A DNA stretch of 43,125 bases from CALFVT01 sp039989855 (GTDB lineage: Bacteria > Pseudomonadota > Alphaproteobacteria > Caulobacterales > Maricaulaceae): assembly GCA_039989855.1 (NCBI GenBank), contig JBDXGZ010000019.1:1-43125 (forward strand), in the 5' to 3' direction. A program made the translations under genes and the position numbers. Below, in pieces: positions 26,096 to 33,588 of this stretch. How positions within the stretch are numbered: position 1 is the stretch's first letter; every line of letters begins with the position of its first letter. Under the pieces are notes generated by a model. That model was not told where the DNA came from. It ran no database searches and saw only the letters and a list, made by a program, of their open reading frames with translations.

Positions 26096-27374
26096 TTTTT
26101 TGGGCTTTCATTAATGACTTAATATGAGCAGCGTTGATACGCCCGTCGGCTATTCTCAATAGTAATAGGAGTGCAAGACTTGCACGCTCTTCGAAACTAT
26201 CGGTGACGACAAATTCATCAGGGGAGTGAATACGGCCGCCGCGAACGCCAAGCGTGTCAATATTCGGCGTGCCAGCGGCAAAGACATTATTGCCTTCGCA
26301 GACACCGCCTGTGTCAACAAATTCGAGATTAAGCCCTAAGGCTTGACCTGTTTCCTTTGTGGCTTTGAACAGTGTCTCTTGCGCCTCATTGCGGGGTTTA
26401 GGGGGACGGTAAAAGCCGCCGTGAATATGGCCTGAAATACCGTCGAGCATGCAGACTTCAGCCAGAAGATCATCTATTTGCTGTATGGCCCAATTTGACG
26501 CCTCTTCATCGGGAGCGCGAACGCCGAACCGAACAATCGCAAGGGCTGGAACGATATTACTAGGGCCGCCGCCGTCAATAGACCCGACGTTAAAGCTAAC
26601 GCCGTCCCTTTTGAAATTTAGATACTCAAGCCTGTCTGTAAATTTCGCTGCGGCATGAATGGCGCTTTTTCCGTCTTCTGGATTTCGTCCTGCATGGGCC
26701 GCACTGCCCTTCAAGATAACATCGAAAATAGCCGACCCTTTTCTGGCACCAGACATAGCGCCCGTTTCCATAGAGGGCTCAAAAGTGAGGCCAATATGAG
26801 CGGCCTTGGCGGCGATCTCTAAACGGCCACGACTGGCGAAATTACCCGTTTCTTCATCTGGCGTCAGAACAATATGATAGCCGATGTTATTTTTGAGATC
26901 TGTTGTCTCAAAGGCTTTCAAGGCTTCAATCATGACGACAATGCCGCCTTTCATGTCAGCCAGTCCTGGGCCGTTTAATTTGCCGTCGCCAATGTCTGTT
27001 ATGTTCTCAAAGGTTCCTTCGGGGAAAACTGTATCGTAATGCCCTGTCAGGACGACTTGAATAGGAGCGCCAGCGTTGGCGCGGGCTTCAATAACGGGCG
27101 CCGTATAGGTTTTAATCAAACGCCCATCTGATGAGACTTTCTCCATCGCATCTGTTTCGATGACTTCAATGCTGCAATTCAGCTGACGTAAGTCGTCTTG
27201 CAATATTTTAGAGAATTTTTGTAAGCCGTCTAAGTTCCCACTATAGGTGTTTATAGTCGACCACCTTATGGCTTTTGCGACCATATCGGCTTTGCTTCCT
27301 TTTAGAATACTTAAGGCGAACCTATCGGTATCGTTGAGTGTGTCTAAGGTCGGTAAGTTCAGTTCAGTCGACAT
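26088..27374 (-). CDS. M20 family hydrolase in the ast operon
   Basis: Zinc-dependent M20 amidohydrolase of 428 residues. Metal ligands are visible: LTGHYDTVF (His112, Asp114), GPGLADMKGG (Asp140), LTPDEETG (Glu174 catalytic, Glu175), LTFEPS (Glu199) and GRIHSPDE (His383). The dimerisation domain (~205-315) contains SAAHAGRNPEDGKSAI. M20 enzymes include DapE, a succinyl-amino-acid desuccinylase, and ArgE. In this operon the step that lacks its usual enzyme is hydrolysis of N-succinylglutamate (AstE, a different fold). I infer this gene fills that step; the activity is not proven, and AstE may be elsewhere. It lies between astC (36 bp) and astD (8-bp overlap). Confidence 0.87.
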   Translation of the reverse strand: MSTELNLPTLDTLNDTDRFALSILKGSKADMVAKAIRWSTINTYSGNLDGLQKFSKILQDDLRQLNCSIEVIETDAMEKVSSDGRLIKTYTAPVIEARANAGAPIQVVLTGHYDTVFPEGTFENITDIGDGKLNGPGLADMKGGIVVMIEALKAFETTDLKNNIGYHIVLTPDEETGNFASRGRLEIAAKAAHIGLTFEPSMETGAMSGARKGSAIFDVILKGSAAHAGRNPEDGKSAIHAAAKFTDRLEYLNFKRDGVSFNVGSIDGGGPSNIVPALAIVRFGVRAPDEEASNWAIQQIDDLLAEVCMLDGISGHIHGGFYRPPKPRNEAQETLFKATKETGQALGLNLEFVDTGGVCEGNNVFAAGTPNIDTLGVRGGRIHSPDEFVVTDSFEERASLALLLLLRIADGRINAAHIKSLMKAQKNA

Positions 27375-27410
27375 ATTTTACTCTTGGGAGTTGTTGAATT
27401 ACAGGGTGGT

Positions 27411-28589
27411 TTACATCTGTTTCAAAACCGAAATCATGGTTTCGGTGGCTTTATGGATATCTCGTGCCTCTACGTTCAGAGGAGGGACGACACGCAGGAC
27501 GTTATTTCCCGCGACGCCTACGAGTAATTTCTCATCGCGGAGTGCGATTTGGAAGGGTTTAGGTGGCCCCTTCATTTTCAATCCCATCAAAAGGCCTTTA
27601 CCCGTCACACCTTCAACCTTGTCTGGAAAGGCTACGGCGACCGTTCGTAATTCATTGAAAAGAGTTTCCCCACGTTTGCGCACTTGCTGTAAGAACTGTT
27701 TATCAGAGATAATATCCCAAACGGCGTTACCAACGGCCATGGCGAGCGGGTTACCGCCATATGTGGAGCCGTGAGAACCAGGTTGCATAACTTGAGCGAC
27801 CTTTTCCGTCATCAAACAGGCGCCAAATGGAAAGCCCCCGCCAACACCTTTCGCGACGGCCATAATGTCAGGCTCCGCATTTTCAGCCCATTGATGTGCA
27901 AAGAGTTGACCCGTACGGCCTACGCCGCATTGGACTTCATCATAGATGAGTAAAATGCCTTGTTCATTACATAAGGCTCTAATCGCGTCTAAAGACTTGG
28001 TCGGTATAGCGCGAACTCCGCCTTCACCTTGTACAGGTTCAACGATGACGGCTGCGGTCTTTGACGTGATTGCGGCTTTTAACGCCTCATGGTTTTCATA
28101 TGCTATTTGGATAAAGCCAGGGAGGGCAGGGCCATAACCTTCTAGGTACTTCGGGTTCCCCCCTGCATTAATAGCGCCCAAAGACCGCCCGTGAAATGCA
28201 CCCGTGAATGATATAATATCAACGCGCTCAGGGGCACCGTTTTTATAATGATATTTCCGAGCAGATTTTATGGCGCATTCTATCGACTCGGTTCCAGAGT
28301 TGGTAAAAAATACGCGGTCCGCGAAAGTGTCACGACACATTTTAGCCGCGAGTGTTTCAGCCGCGGGAACGCGGAACATATTTGACGTATGCCAAAGCTT
28401 TCCAGCTTGATCTTGCAGAGCGCTCACGAGGGCAGGATGATTATGACCGAGAGAGGTTACGGCAATGCCGCAAATGAAATCTAAATATTTTTCACCCGTT
28501 TCCGTATGTAAATATGACCCTTCGCCTTTTACAAAAATTTCCTTAGGCGGGGCATAAACGGGCATTAAATGTTTTCGAGGGTCACTCAT
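27411..28589 (-). CDS. astC: Succinylornithine/acetylornithine transaminase
   Basis: Class III PLP aminotransferase, 392 residues; third AST step, moving the delta-amino group of N-succinylornithine to 2-oxoglutarate. FTNSGTESIECAIKSAR binds PLP phosphate, GAFHGRSLGAI, YDEVQCGVGRTG (Asp217) and MAVAKGVGGGFPFG with the Schiff-base Lys247 are all visible. The family does not separate AstC from ArgD by motif; context with astD, astA and astB decides for AstC, though it could serve both. The ATG at 28589 is preferred because AAGGAGAG sits upstream; the frame extends 7 codons further. First gene of the minus-strand operon. Confidence 0.88.
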   Translation of the reverse strand: MSDPRKHLMPVYAPPKEIFVKGEGSYLHTETGEKYLDFICGIAVTSLGHNHPALVSALQDQAGKLWHTSNMFRVPAAETLAAKMCRDTFADRVFFTNSGTESIECAIKSARKYHYKNGAPERVDIISFTGAFHGRSLGAINAGGNPKYLEGYGPALPGFIQIAYENHEALKAAITSKTAAVIVEPVQGEGGVRAIPTKSLDAIRALCNEQGILLIYDEVQCGVGRTGQLFAHQWAENAEPDIMAVAKGVGGGFPFGACLMTEKVAQVMQPGSHGSTYGGNPLAMAVGNAVWDIISDKQFLQQVRKRGETLFNELRTVAVAFPDKVEGVTGKGLLMGLKMKGPPKPFQIALRDEKLLVGVAGNNVLRVVPPLNVEARDIHKATETMISVLKQM

Positions 28590-28749
28590 AAATACTCTCC
28601 TTGCGTTCATGTTTGAAGTGTTTTTTTGAAATGGCTGGCTTTAGAGTTAAGCTAGATTTCATATTAAACGCTCATAAGAACTGTAAAGTTTGGTTACCTA
28701 AACCTAAACGGGGAGCCACGAAATGAATGGCTTTAGTTTGTTGACTTTC

Positions 28750-28763
28750 CGTATAATTATACG
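28750..28763. promoter_or_regulatory. Perfect 14-bp palindrome in the astC-lrp divergent region
   Basis: CGTATAATTATACG is fully self-complementary and contains TATAAT on both strands. With the second palindrome at 28778 it is a likely operator/promoter element of the divergent pair; the centres are about 30 bp apart, close to three helical turns. Confidence 0.55.
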
Positions 28764-28777
28764 ATATTTTCTATATA

Positions 28778-28794
28778 ACCGAATATAATTCGGT
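28778..28794. promoter_or_regulatory. 17-bp palindrome, likely Lrp/AsnC operator
   Basis: ACCGAAT-ATA-ATTCGGT is a perfect 7-3-7 dyad, 25 bp before the lrp ATG at 28819. Related CGAAT/ATTCG sites lie upstream of astA (29303) and the TonB receptor (33454). The size and the neighbouring regulator fit an AsnC/Lrp operator; binding is inferred. Confidence 0.6.
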
Positions 28795-28818
28795 GTAATG
28801 CATGCCAATATAATAATT

Positions 28819-29301
28819 ATGAATGAACTTGATAGAATAGATATTCGAATCCTTAAAGAACTGCAAAAGAATGCGAGGATAACCAATTTGGCCTTGTCTG
28901 AGAATGTTCATTTGTCAGCGAGTGCCTGTTTGGTTCGTGTGCAAAAATTAAGAGATGCTGGCGTTATTGAAAAGGATATAAGTATTATCACAACGTCCAA
29001 AATCGGCCCTGTTTTACACTCTCTTTTGCAAATAACACTTGAAAATCATGACCTTAGCGATCACCGGCAATTTGAAAAAAATATTTCTCCCGTGAGTGAA
29101 ATTACACTGGCCTTAAAAGTGAGCGGCCGGTTTGATTATCTGCTTTCTGTCACTGTTCGTGACATGCCAGCGCTAAACGCTTTGTCTGACCATTTGCTGG
29201 GTGGAGACTTTGGTATAGCGAAGTTAGTCACAATCCCTGTCATTGATATCCCAAAGCCATTTTCAGGTTTTCCTATAGATTCGTTAAATGACACTAGATA
29301 A
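28819..29301 (+). CDS. Lrp/AsnC family transcriptional regulator
   Basis: 160-residue feast/famine regulator. The N-terminal winged helix (ELDRIDIRILKELQKNARITNLALSE..., then the recognition helix LSASACLVRVQKLRDAGVI) is typical. The C-terminal RAM/effector domain covers ~70-150, with VSGRFDYLLSVTVRDMPAL as its central strand pair. Start ATG at 28819, where family similarity begins; the frame is open 7 codons upstream to 28798. It is divergent from astC and followed by astA-astB, so it probably senses an amino acid (arginine, ornithine or a related metabolite) and controls the ast genes. AstR of other alphaproteobacteria could be the counterpart; that is inference. Confidence 0.9.
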   Translation: MNELDRIDIRILKELQKNARITNLALSENVHLSASACLVRVQKLRDAGVIEKDISIITTSKIGPVLHSLLQITLENHDLSDHRQFEKNISPVSEITLALKVSGRFDYLLSVTVRDMPALNALSDHLLGGDFGIAKLVTIPVIDIPKPFSGFPIDSLNDTR

Positions 29302-29302
29302 A

Positions 29303-29315
29303 CGAATTTAATTCG
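29303..29315. promoter_or_regulatory. CGAAT-TTA-ATTCG dyad upstream of astA
   Basis: A perfect 5-3-5 palindrome with the same arms as the site at 28778, placed just after the lrp stop and 113-125 bp before astA. It suggests that astAB have their own regulated promoter. The rest of the gap 29302-29427 shows no gene. Confidence 0.5.
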
Positions 29316-29427
29316 CTTGATCGAATAAATGACGTTTTTGATTTTGATATAGGGGAAAAATCAAGCCCACCTTCGGCCCTCATTGTGACACATTAAACCT
29401 AGTTACCTTAAATAACAGGTGTAGGTT

Positions 29428-30462
29428 ATGGACATTTTCAGAGTCGCCCGACCCTCGGACATAGATGCAATTTTAAAAATTTCCTCTGAAGCGGGGAGAG
29501 GGCTGAGTACGGTCCCCAAAACGCTTAAAGACGTTGAAAACTACGTCTCGAGTACGGCTCAATTTATAGCTGGGAAGCGTGATGCCAACTCTGTGCTGTT
29601 CGTTTTAGAGTCTGATGGCGACATCCTTGGGATGTCTGGCATCATCGTTAAAACGGATGCCGTATCTCCGTTTTGGAGTTTTGAGCACAAAAAAGCAGAA
29701 CCATCACGAATGGGGATGAGTTCCAGGTCAAAAAATGAAGTTCTACAATTATCTTCTAAATTCAACGGTTACTCAGAGGTCGGGACCTTGCTCCTATCAA
29801 AAAAGTCGCGGGGGCGTGGGTTAGGAAAATTGCTCTCTTTGGGACGCCTAGCTTTTATTAACTCCCATAAAAGCTCATTTAATGAAATGCTGATGGCTGA
29901 CATTCGCGGGTGGCAGGATGAAGACGGCATATCGCCATTTTGGACAGGCTTGTCCTCCAAATTTTTAGATGGAACCTTTGATGAAGCTGAACGTTCATTA
30001 AGTCGCGACAAGGAATTTCTATCAAATTCTATGCCGCTAGAGCCACTTTATTTCCCGCTATTGGAAAAGCAAGTTCTGTCTTGCATTGGCAGGGCAAATG
30101 TCCGTTCGGTCGGCGCTGTTAAATTGCTAAGCGCCGCAGGGTTCTCAGCAACCAATTTCTGTAATGTCCTTGACGGCGGCCCTGCATTAGAGTGCCATGT
30201 CAATGATACTATTGTCGCAAAAACGGAGACTATTGCCCATAGTTTTTCCGAGAATGTGACGTCAGAGCATGCCCTTCAATATAACGGCACAGCTTATGAT
30301 TTCCGCGCGACCATTGCTGAGGCGGACATAGAAAACGCTACCCTTTCAGAACGTGCAAAACTCAATTTTCCTGATTTCAAAAATTCGCCGATAAAATTGT
30401 CCAGACTGTCAATGCCGACACAATTTCAACAAGTAAAATTAAAACAAAAGGTTATAAGATGA
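29428..30462 (+). CDS. astA: Arginine N-succinyltransferase
   Basis: First and committed AST step: succinyl-CoA plus arginine gives N2-succinylarginine. 344 residues with family blocks FRVARPSDIDAILKI at the start, TGLSSKFLDGTFDEAERSLS, EVGTLLLSKKSRGRGLGKLLS (acyl-CoA binding region) and MADIRGWQDEDGISPFW. The C-terminal third is shorter on recognisable motifs. AGGTGTAGG lies before the ATG. Its stop overlaps the astB start as ATGA, so astAB is one translational unit. Confidence 0.94.
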   Translation: MDIFRVARPSDIDAILKISSEAGRGLSTVPKTLKDVENYVSSTAQFIAGKRDANSVLFVLESDGDILGMSGIIVKTDAVSPFWSFEHKKAEPSRMGMSSRSKNEVLQLSSKFNGYSEVGTLLLSKKSRGRGLGKLLSLGRLAFINSHKSSFNEMLMADIRGWQDEDGISPFWTGLSSKFLDGTFDEAERSLSRDKEFLSNSMPLEPLYFPLLEKQVLSCIGRANVRSVGAVKLLSAAGFSATNFCNVLDGGPALECHVNDTIVAKTETIAHSFSENVTSEHALQYNGTAYDFRATIAEADIENATLSERAKLNFPDFKNSPIKLSRLSMPTQFQQVKLKQKVIR

Positions 30463-31826
30463 GTGTTGAATTAAATATTGATGGCTTAGTCGGCCCAACG
30501 CATAATTATGCAGGCCTGTCTTATGGCAATATTGCGTCCAAGAATAATAAGGGCGTTATATCAAATCCTCGTGCTGCCGCGCTTCAAGGATTAAATAAGA
30601 TGCGGACGCTTATGAATATGGGCGTGCCGCAAGCTCTTATGCCGCCACATGAAAGACCCTTCCTTCCCATGTTAAGACAATTGGGATTTGAAGGAAAATC
30701 CAACAATATTGTGAGAGATGCTTGGAAGAGCAGCCCTGAGTTGATGTCAAATTTATGTTCAGCCTCTTCAATGTGGACAGCGAATGCGGCCACCGTCAGC
30801 CCGAGCGCTCATTGTTATGATGGACGCGTGAATTTCACGCCTGCTAACTTAGCGGCCATGCCGCACCGTAGTATTGAACCGTCTACAACGCGCCGTATTT
30901 TGAAAACAATATTTAGAAACGAAGATTTTTTTAAAGTGCATGACCCGCTCCCGTCCAACAGTATTTTTGGTGATGAGGGTGCGGCAAATCATAATGTGTT
31001 ATGCGGACACCACGGTCGACAGGGTATTGAAATATTCGTTTATGGTCAGCGCTCGTTAGATTCCAGCGAAAATAAAACCACGTTTCCAGGTCGGCAGACA
31101 CTTGAAGCCTCCGAAGCCGTTGCGCGCAGCCACGGTATTTCAAACCATTCAAAATATTTTATAAAACAAAACCCATCAGCTATTGATGCCGGCGCTTTTC
31201 ATAATGACGTTGTCTGCGTCGTGAATGGGCCTGTGATGTTTTATCATGAACAAGCCTTTGCAGGTGGAAGTGATTTCAAAGCAGACTTAAGGACTAGGGC
31301 TCAGCAATATGGTTTCGATCCTATTTTCCTTGAAGCGTCTCAAGCAGAGATGAGTCTTGAAGATGCGGTGAAATCATATGTGTTTAATTCTCAAATCGTA
31401 ACCCGCACCGATGGGATGATGTCGATTGTTTTACCAGGCGAAGCTGAAAACAATAAAGCAGCCTCTCGTTTCGTCGACAAATGTATCGCTGGGAATAATC
31501 CAATAGAAGAAGCGGTATATTTGGACTTAAGAGAAAGTATGCAAAATGGGGGTGGGCCAGCTTGCCTGAGGCTTCGCGTACCCCTCACTAAAACTGAGCT
31601 TTCTAACGTGCATCAACCTATATTGATGAACCATGAGCGACTAAACGTTCTTGAGGCGTGGGTCAGCCGTCATTACCGTGATCGATTATATCCGAGTGAC
31701 CTTGCTGACCCCGCTTTGGTGTCTGAAACACAGCAGGCGCTTGATGAGTTGAGCAAAATATTGGAAATTGGATCATTCTATCATTTCCAGTTTGATGGGG
31801 AACCGCATTGGAGTGAATATGTTTAG
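30459..31826 (+). CDS. astB: N-succinylarginine dihydrolase
   Basis: Second AST step: N2-succinylarginine to N2-succinylornithine, CO2 and two ammonia. 455 residues. The N-terminal ELNIDGLVGPTHNYAGLSYGN is diagnostic, and the catalytic triad of the family is complete: Glu173 in FGDEGAANH, His248 in AGAFHNDVV and Cys369 in NGGGPACLRL. Coupled to astA by ATGA. It converges on the TPR-sulfotransferase gene with 7 bp between the stops. Confidence 0.97.
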   Translation: MSVELNIDGLVGPTHNYAGLSYGNIASKNNKGVISNPRAAALQGLNKMRTLMNMGVPQALMPPHERPFLPMLRQLGFEGKSNNIVRDAWKSSPELMSNLCSASSMWTANAATVSPSAHCYDGRVNFTPANLAAMPHRSIEPSTTRRILKTIFRNEDFFKVHDPLPSNSIFGDEGAANHNVLCGHHGRQGIEIFVYGQRSLDSSENKTTFPGRQTLEASEAVARSHGISNHSKYFIKQNPSAIDAGAFHNDVVCVVNGPVMFYHEQAFAGGSDFKADLRTRAQQYGFDPIFLEASQAEMSLEDAVKSYVFNSQIVTRTDGMMSIVLPGEAENNKAASRFVDKCIAGNNPIEEAVYLDLRESMQNGGGPACLRLRVPLTKTELSNVHQPILMNHERLNVLEAWVSRHYRDRLYPSDLADPALVSETQQALDELSKILEIGSFYHFQFDGEPHWSEYV

Positions 31827-31833
31827 CTTTAGG

Positions 31834-33396
31834 CTATTGATCTTCTGCTAATTTACCAAGAGACGCGCGGAGGCCGTCGAGCTTGGCTCCATATTTTTTC
31901 CACCGGCCGATAGACCCAGAATAAAGCGGTTTGCGAACCTGAACAGAACTGGCAGTGGAGACAGGGGCGTTATTTTGATGGAAATTCATACAGGCCCCTT
32001 CAAACTCTAGGCCGCAGAAACCCAAGAGTTTTCGAGTTTGATTTTCTTGATCGAAGACAATGTCTTCATATCTGACTTCCATAAATTGGGTTTGTGGTAA
32101 GTGATCTCGCCAGTGAGATATGAGGCTATCAAATTCTTTATAGAAAAAGGCGGTGTCTCCAAGATCGTATGTGTAATTATAGAAGGACTCTTTTACGGAT
32201 AGAAGCTGTCGATAATTAGATAAGCAACTATCCATAGCCCCGCGCCTGAGTGCAATAAGTCTCGCGTTTGGCAAGGCTTTAGAAATAAGAGCAGCATAGA
32301 AAAAGTTAAACGGCATTTTGTCTATAATGTAGGAGGCCTGATCCATACGGCTGTTGAGCCGTTGCATATATTTTTGCCCGACAAGGTTTAAATCGATATT
32401 ATTAGACGCCTTAAACGTTTCACTGTCTAGGACGAGGTTGGAGGCTGTCTGAGTTGAAGATTTTATGATGTCGGCGAAGAAATTAAGCTCACCCGCAGAC
32501 CGAATTTTAGAGTGAGACGATAAAATGCGGTCGACAAGCGTTGTACCTGTTCGAGGTAACCCTACAATAAAAATGGGAGTTGCTTTGCTATTAAAGCCAT
32601 TCGACTTTGCTGCCGTCGTTTGCCGAGCCGCATTAAATACGGCCTTACCTGTAATTCGATCATAACGGTAGTTTTTACGTTTTTCCGTTTTAGCTCTTTC
32701 TAGCCAATCTAAGCTTTCTTCATGCCGATCTAAGTCTTCAAGGGTTTTTGCAATCGCATGCCCTAATTGATGTTTTGCGTCTTCATTGCTAACAAGTTGA
32801 TTATAAAGGTTTTGTAAGTGCTCTAGATTGTTATTCGTCTTCGTTTGCCTATCAAGCCCGACTAATGAAGTCCAAGCACCATAATGATTTTTATCAAGCT
32901 CTGCGGCCTTCGAGAAAGCCGTTCTAGCAGCCTCAAAATTCCCAATAAATTGCTGCGAGGCTCCAAGGTTATAGAAGAAGTTCGGTTGCGTTTCGTCTAG
33001 TTTTACAGCGTTCTTAAAAAGCTCAATAGCGCGTTTATGATCATTCGCGCGGCTATAAATAACCCCTAATATATCAGCAAGATAGCCGTTATTTATGGCA
33101 TGGTTTGATGCGCGGTTTGCAGCATTAATGGCGTCTTCTGAGCGTTTGATACCAGAGTATAAGCGTCCTAAAAATGTTGGAAAGTGAGGCTCTGAAGGAT
33201 CGAGCCCTTCTGCACGAAGAAATAGCTCTTCCGCCTTCTGGAAATTTTTATGATCATAAGCGAGAACAGCGAGTAAAAAATAGGGTATAGGATCGTTTAT
33301 ATTGGCCTTGATCATTCCAAGGCAATGCACATGTACGTCTTGATACTGTTTTTTGTTGAGGGCGCGAAGACCGCTTCGTAATGTTAAATGCGTCAT
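31834..33396 (-). CDS. TPR-repeat sulfotransferase
   Basis: 520 residues. The N-terminal half (~1-240) is a series of tetratricopeptide-like helical pairs (e.g. KRAIELFKNAVKLDETQPNFFYNLGASQ and FEAARTAFSKAAELDKN in sequence). The C-terminal half is a sulfotransferase domain: TPIFIVGLPRTGTTLVDRIL (274-293) is the PAPS 5'-phosphosulfate loop, followed by SAGELNFF, YIDKMPFNFFY and ALRRGAMDSCLSNYRQ (3'-phosphate site). Proteins of this type are common beside TonB-dependent receptors in marine alphaproteobacteria. The acceptor is unknown. It is divergent from the TonB receptor at 33589. Confidence 0.88.
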   Translation of the reverse strand: MTHLTLRSGLRALNKKQYQDVHVHCLGMIKANINDPIPYFLLAVLAYDHKNFQKAEELFLRAEGLDPSEPHFPTFLGRLYSGIKRSEDAINAANRASNHAINNGYLADILGVIYSRANDHKRAIELFKNAVKLDETQPNFFYNLGASQQFIGNFEAARTAFSKAAELDKNHYGAWTSLVGLDRQTKTNNNLEHLQNLYNQLVSNEDAKHQLGHAIAKTLEDLDRHEESLDWLERAKTEKRKNYRYDRITGKAVFNAARQTTAAKSNGFNSKATPIFIVGLPRTGTTLVDRILSSHSKIRSAGELNFFADIIKSSTQTASNLVLDSETFKASNNIDLNLVGQKYMQRLNSRMDQASYIIDKMPFNFFYAALISKALPNARLIALRRGAMDSCLSNYRQLLSVKESFYNYTYDLGDTAFFYKEFDSLISHWRDHLPQTQFMEVRYEDIVFDQENQTRKLLGFCGLEFEGACMNFHQNNAPVSTASSVQVRKPLYSGSIGRWKKYGAKLDGLRASLGKLAEDQ

Positions 33397-33453
33397 ATAG
33401 GTTTCTTAACGGCGATATGTCTAAATGGTAAAGGCATGTATAAATTCAATTGC

Positions 33454-33470
33454 ACGAAATTTAATTCGGT
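33454..33470. promoter_or_regulatory. Degenerate CGAA..ATTCGGT site upstream of the TonB receptor
   Basis: ACGAAATTTAATTCGGT matches the 17-bp palindrome at 28778 at 13 of 17 positions, with the right arm ATTCGGT identical. It lies 58 bp before the divergent sulfotransferase start and 119 bp before the receptor start. A possible weak Lrp-type site; the left arm is degenerate, so confidence is modest. Confidence 0.35.
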
Positions 33471-33588
33471 ATCTGGCTTATAAAGTGGATTTTAAACTTT
33501 AATTTACACTAAAAAAAAATCATATTTTCGCATGATGTTTTATAGCTCAACATAATCAATTTTTAGGAAATTATGGGAGGTACTTATC

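Noticed and set aside
27411..28589. Calling the transaminase ArgD only
   Set aside because: Sequence motifs do not separate ArgD from AstC, but the operon with astD and divergent astA-astB favours AstC.
33512..33520. Run of A before the TonB receptor gene as a slippage site
   Set aside because: It is non-coding and AT-rich background; no spacing to a promoter could be defined.
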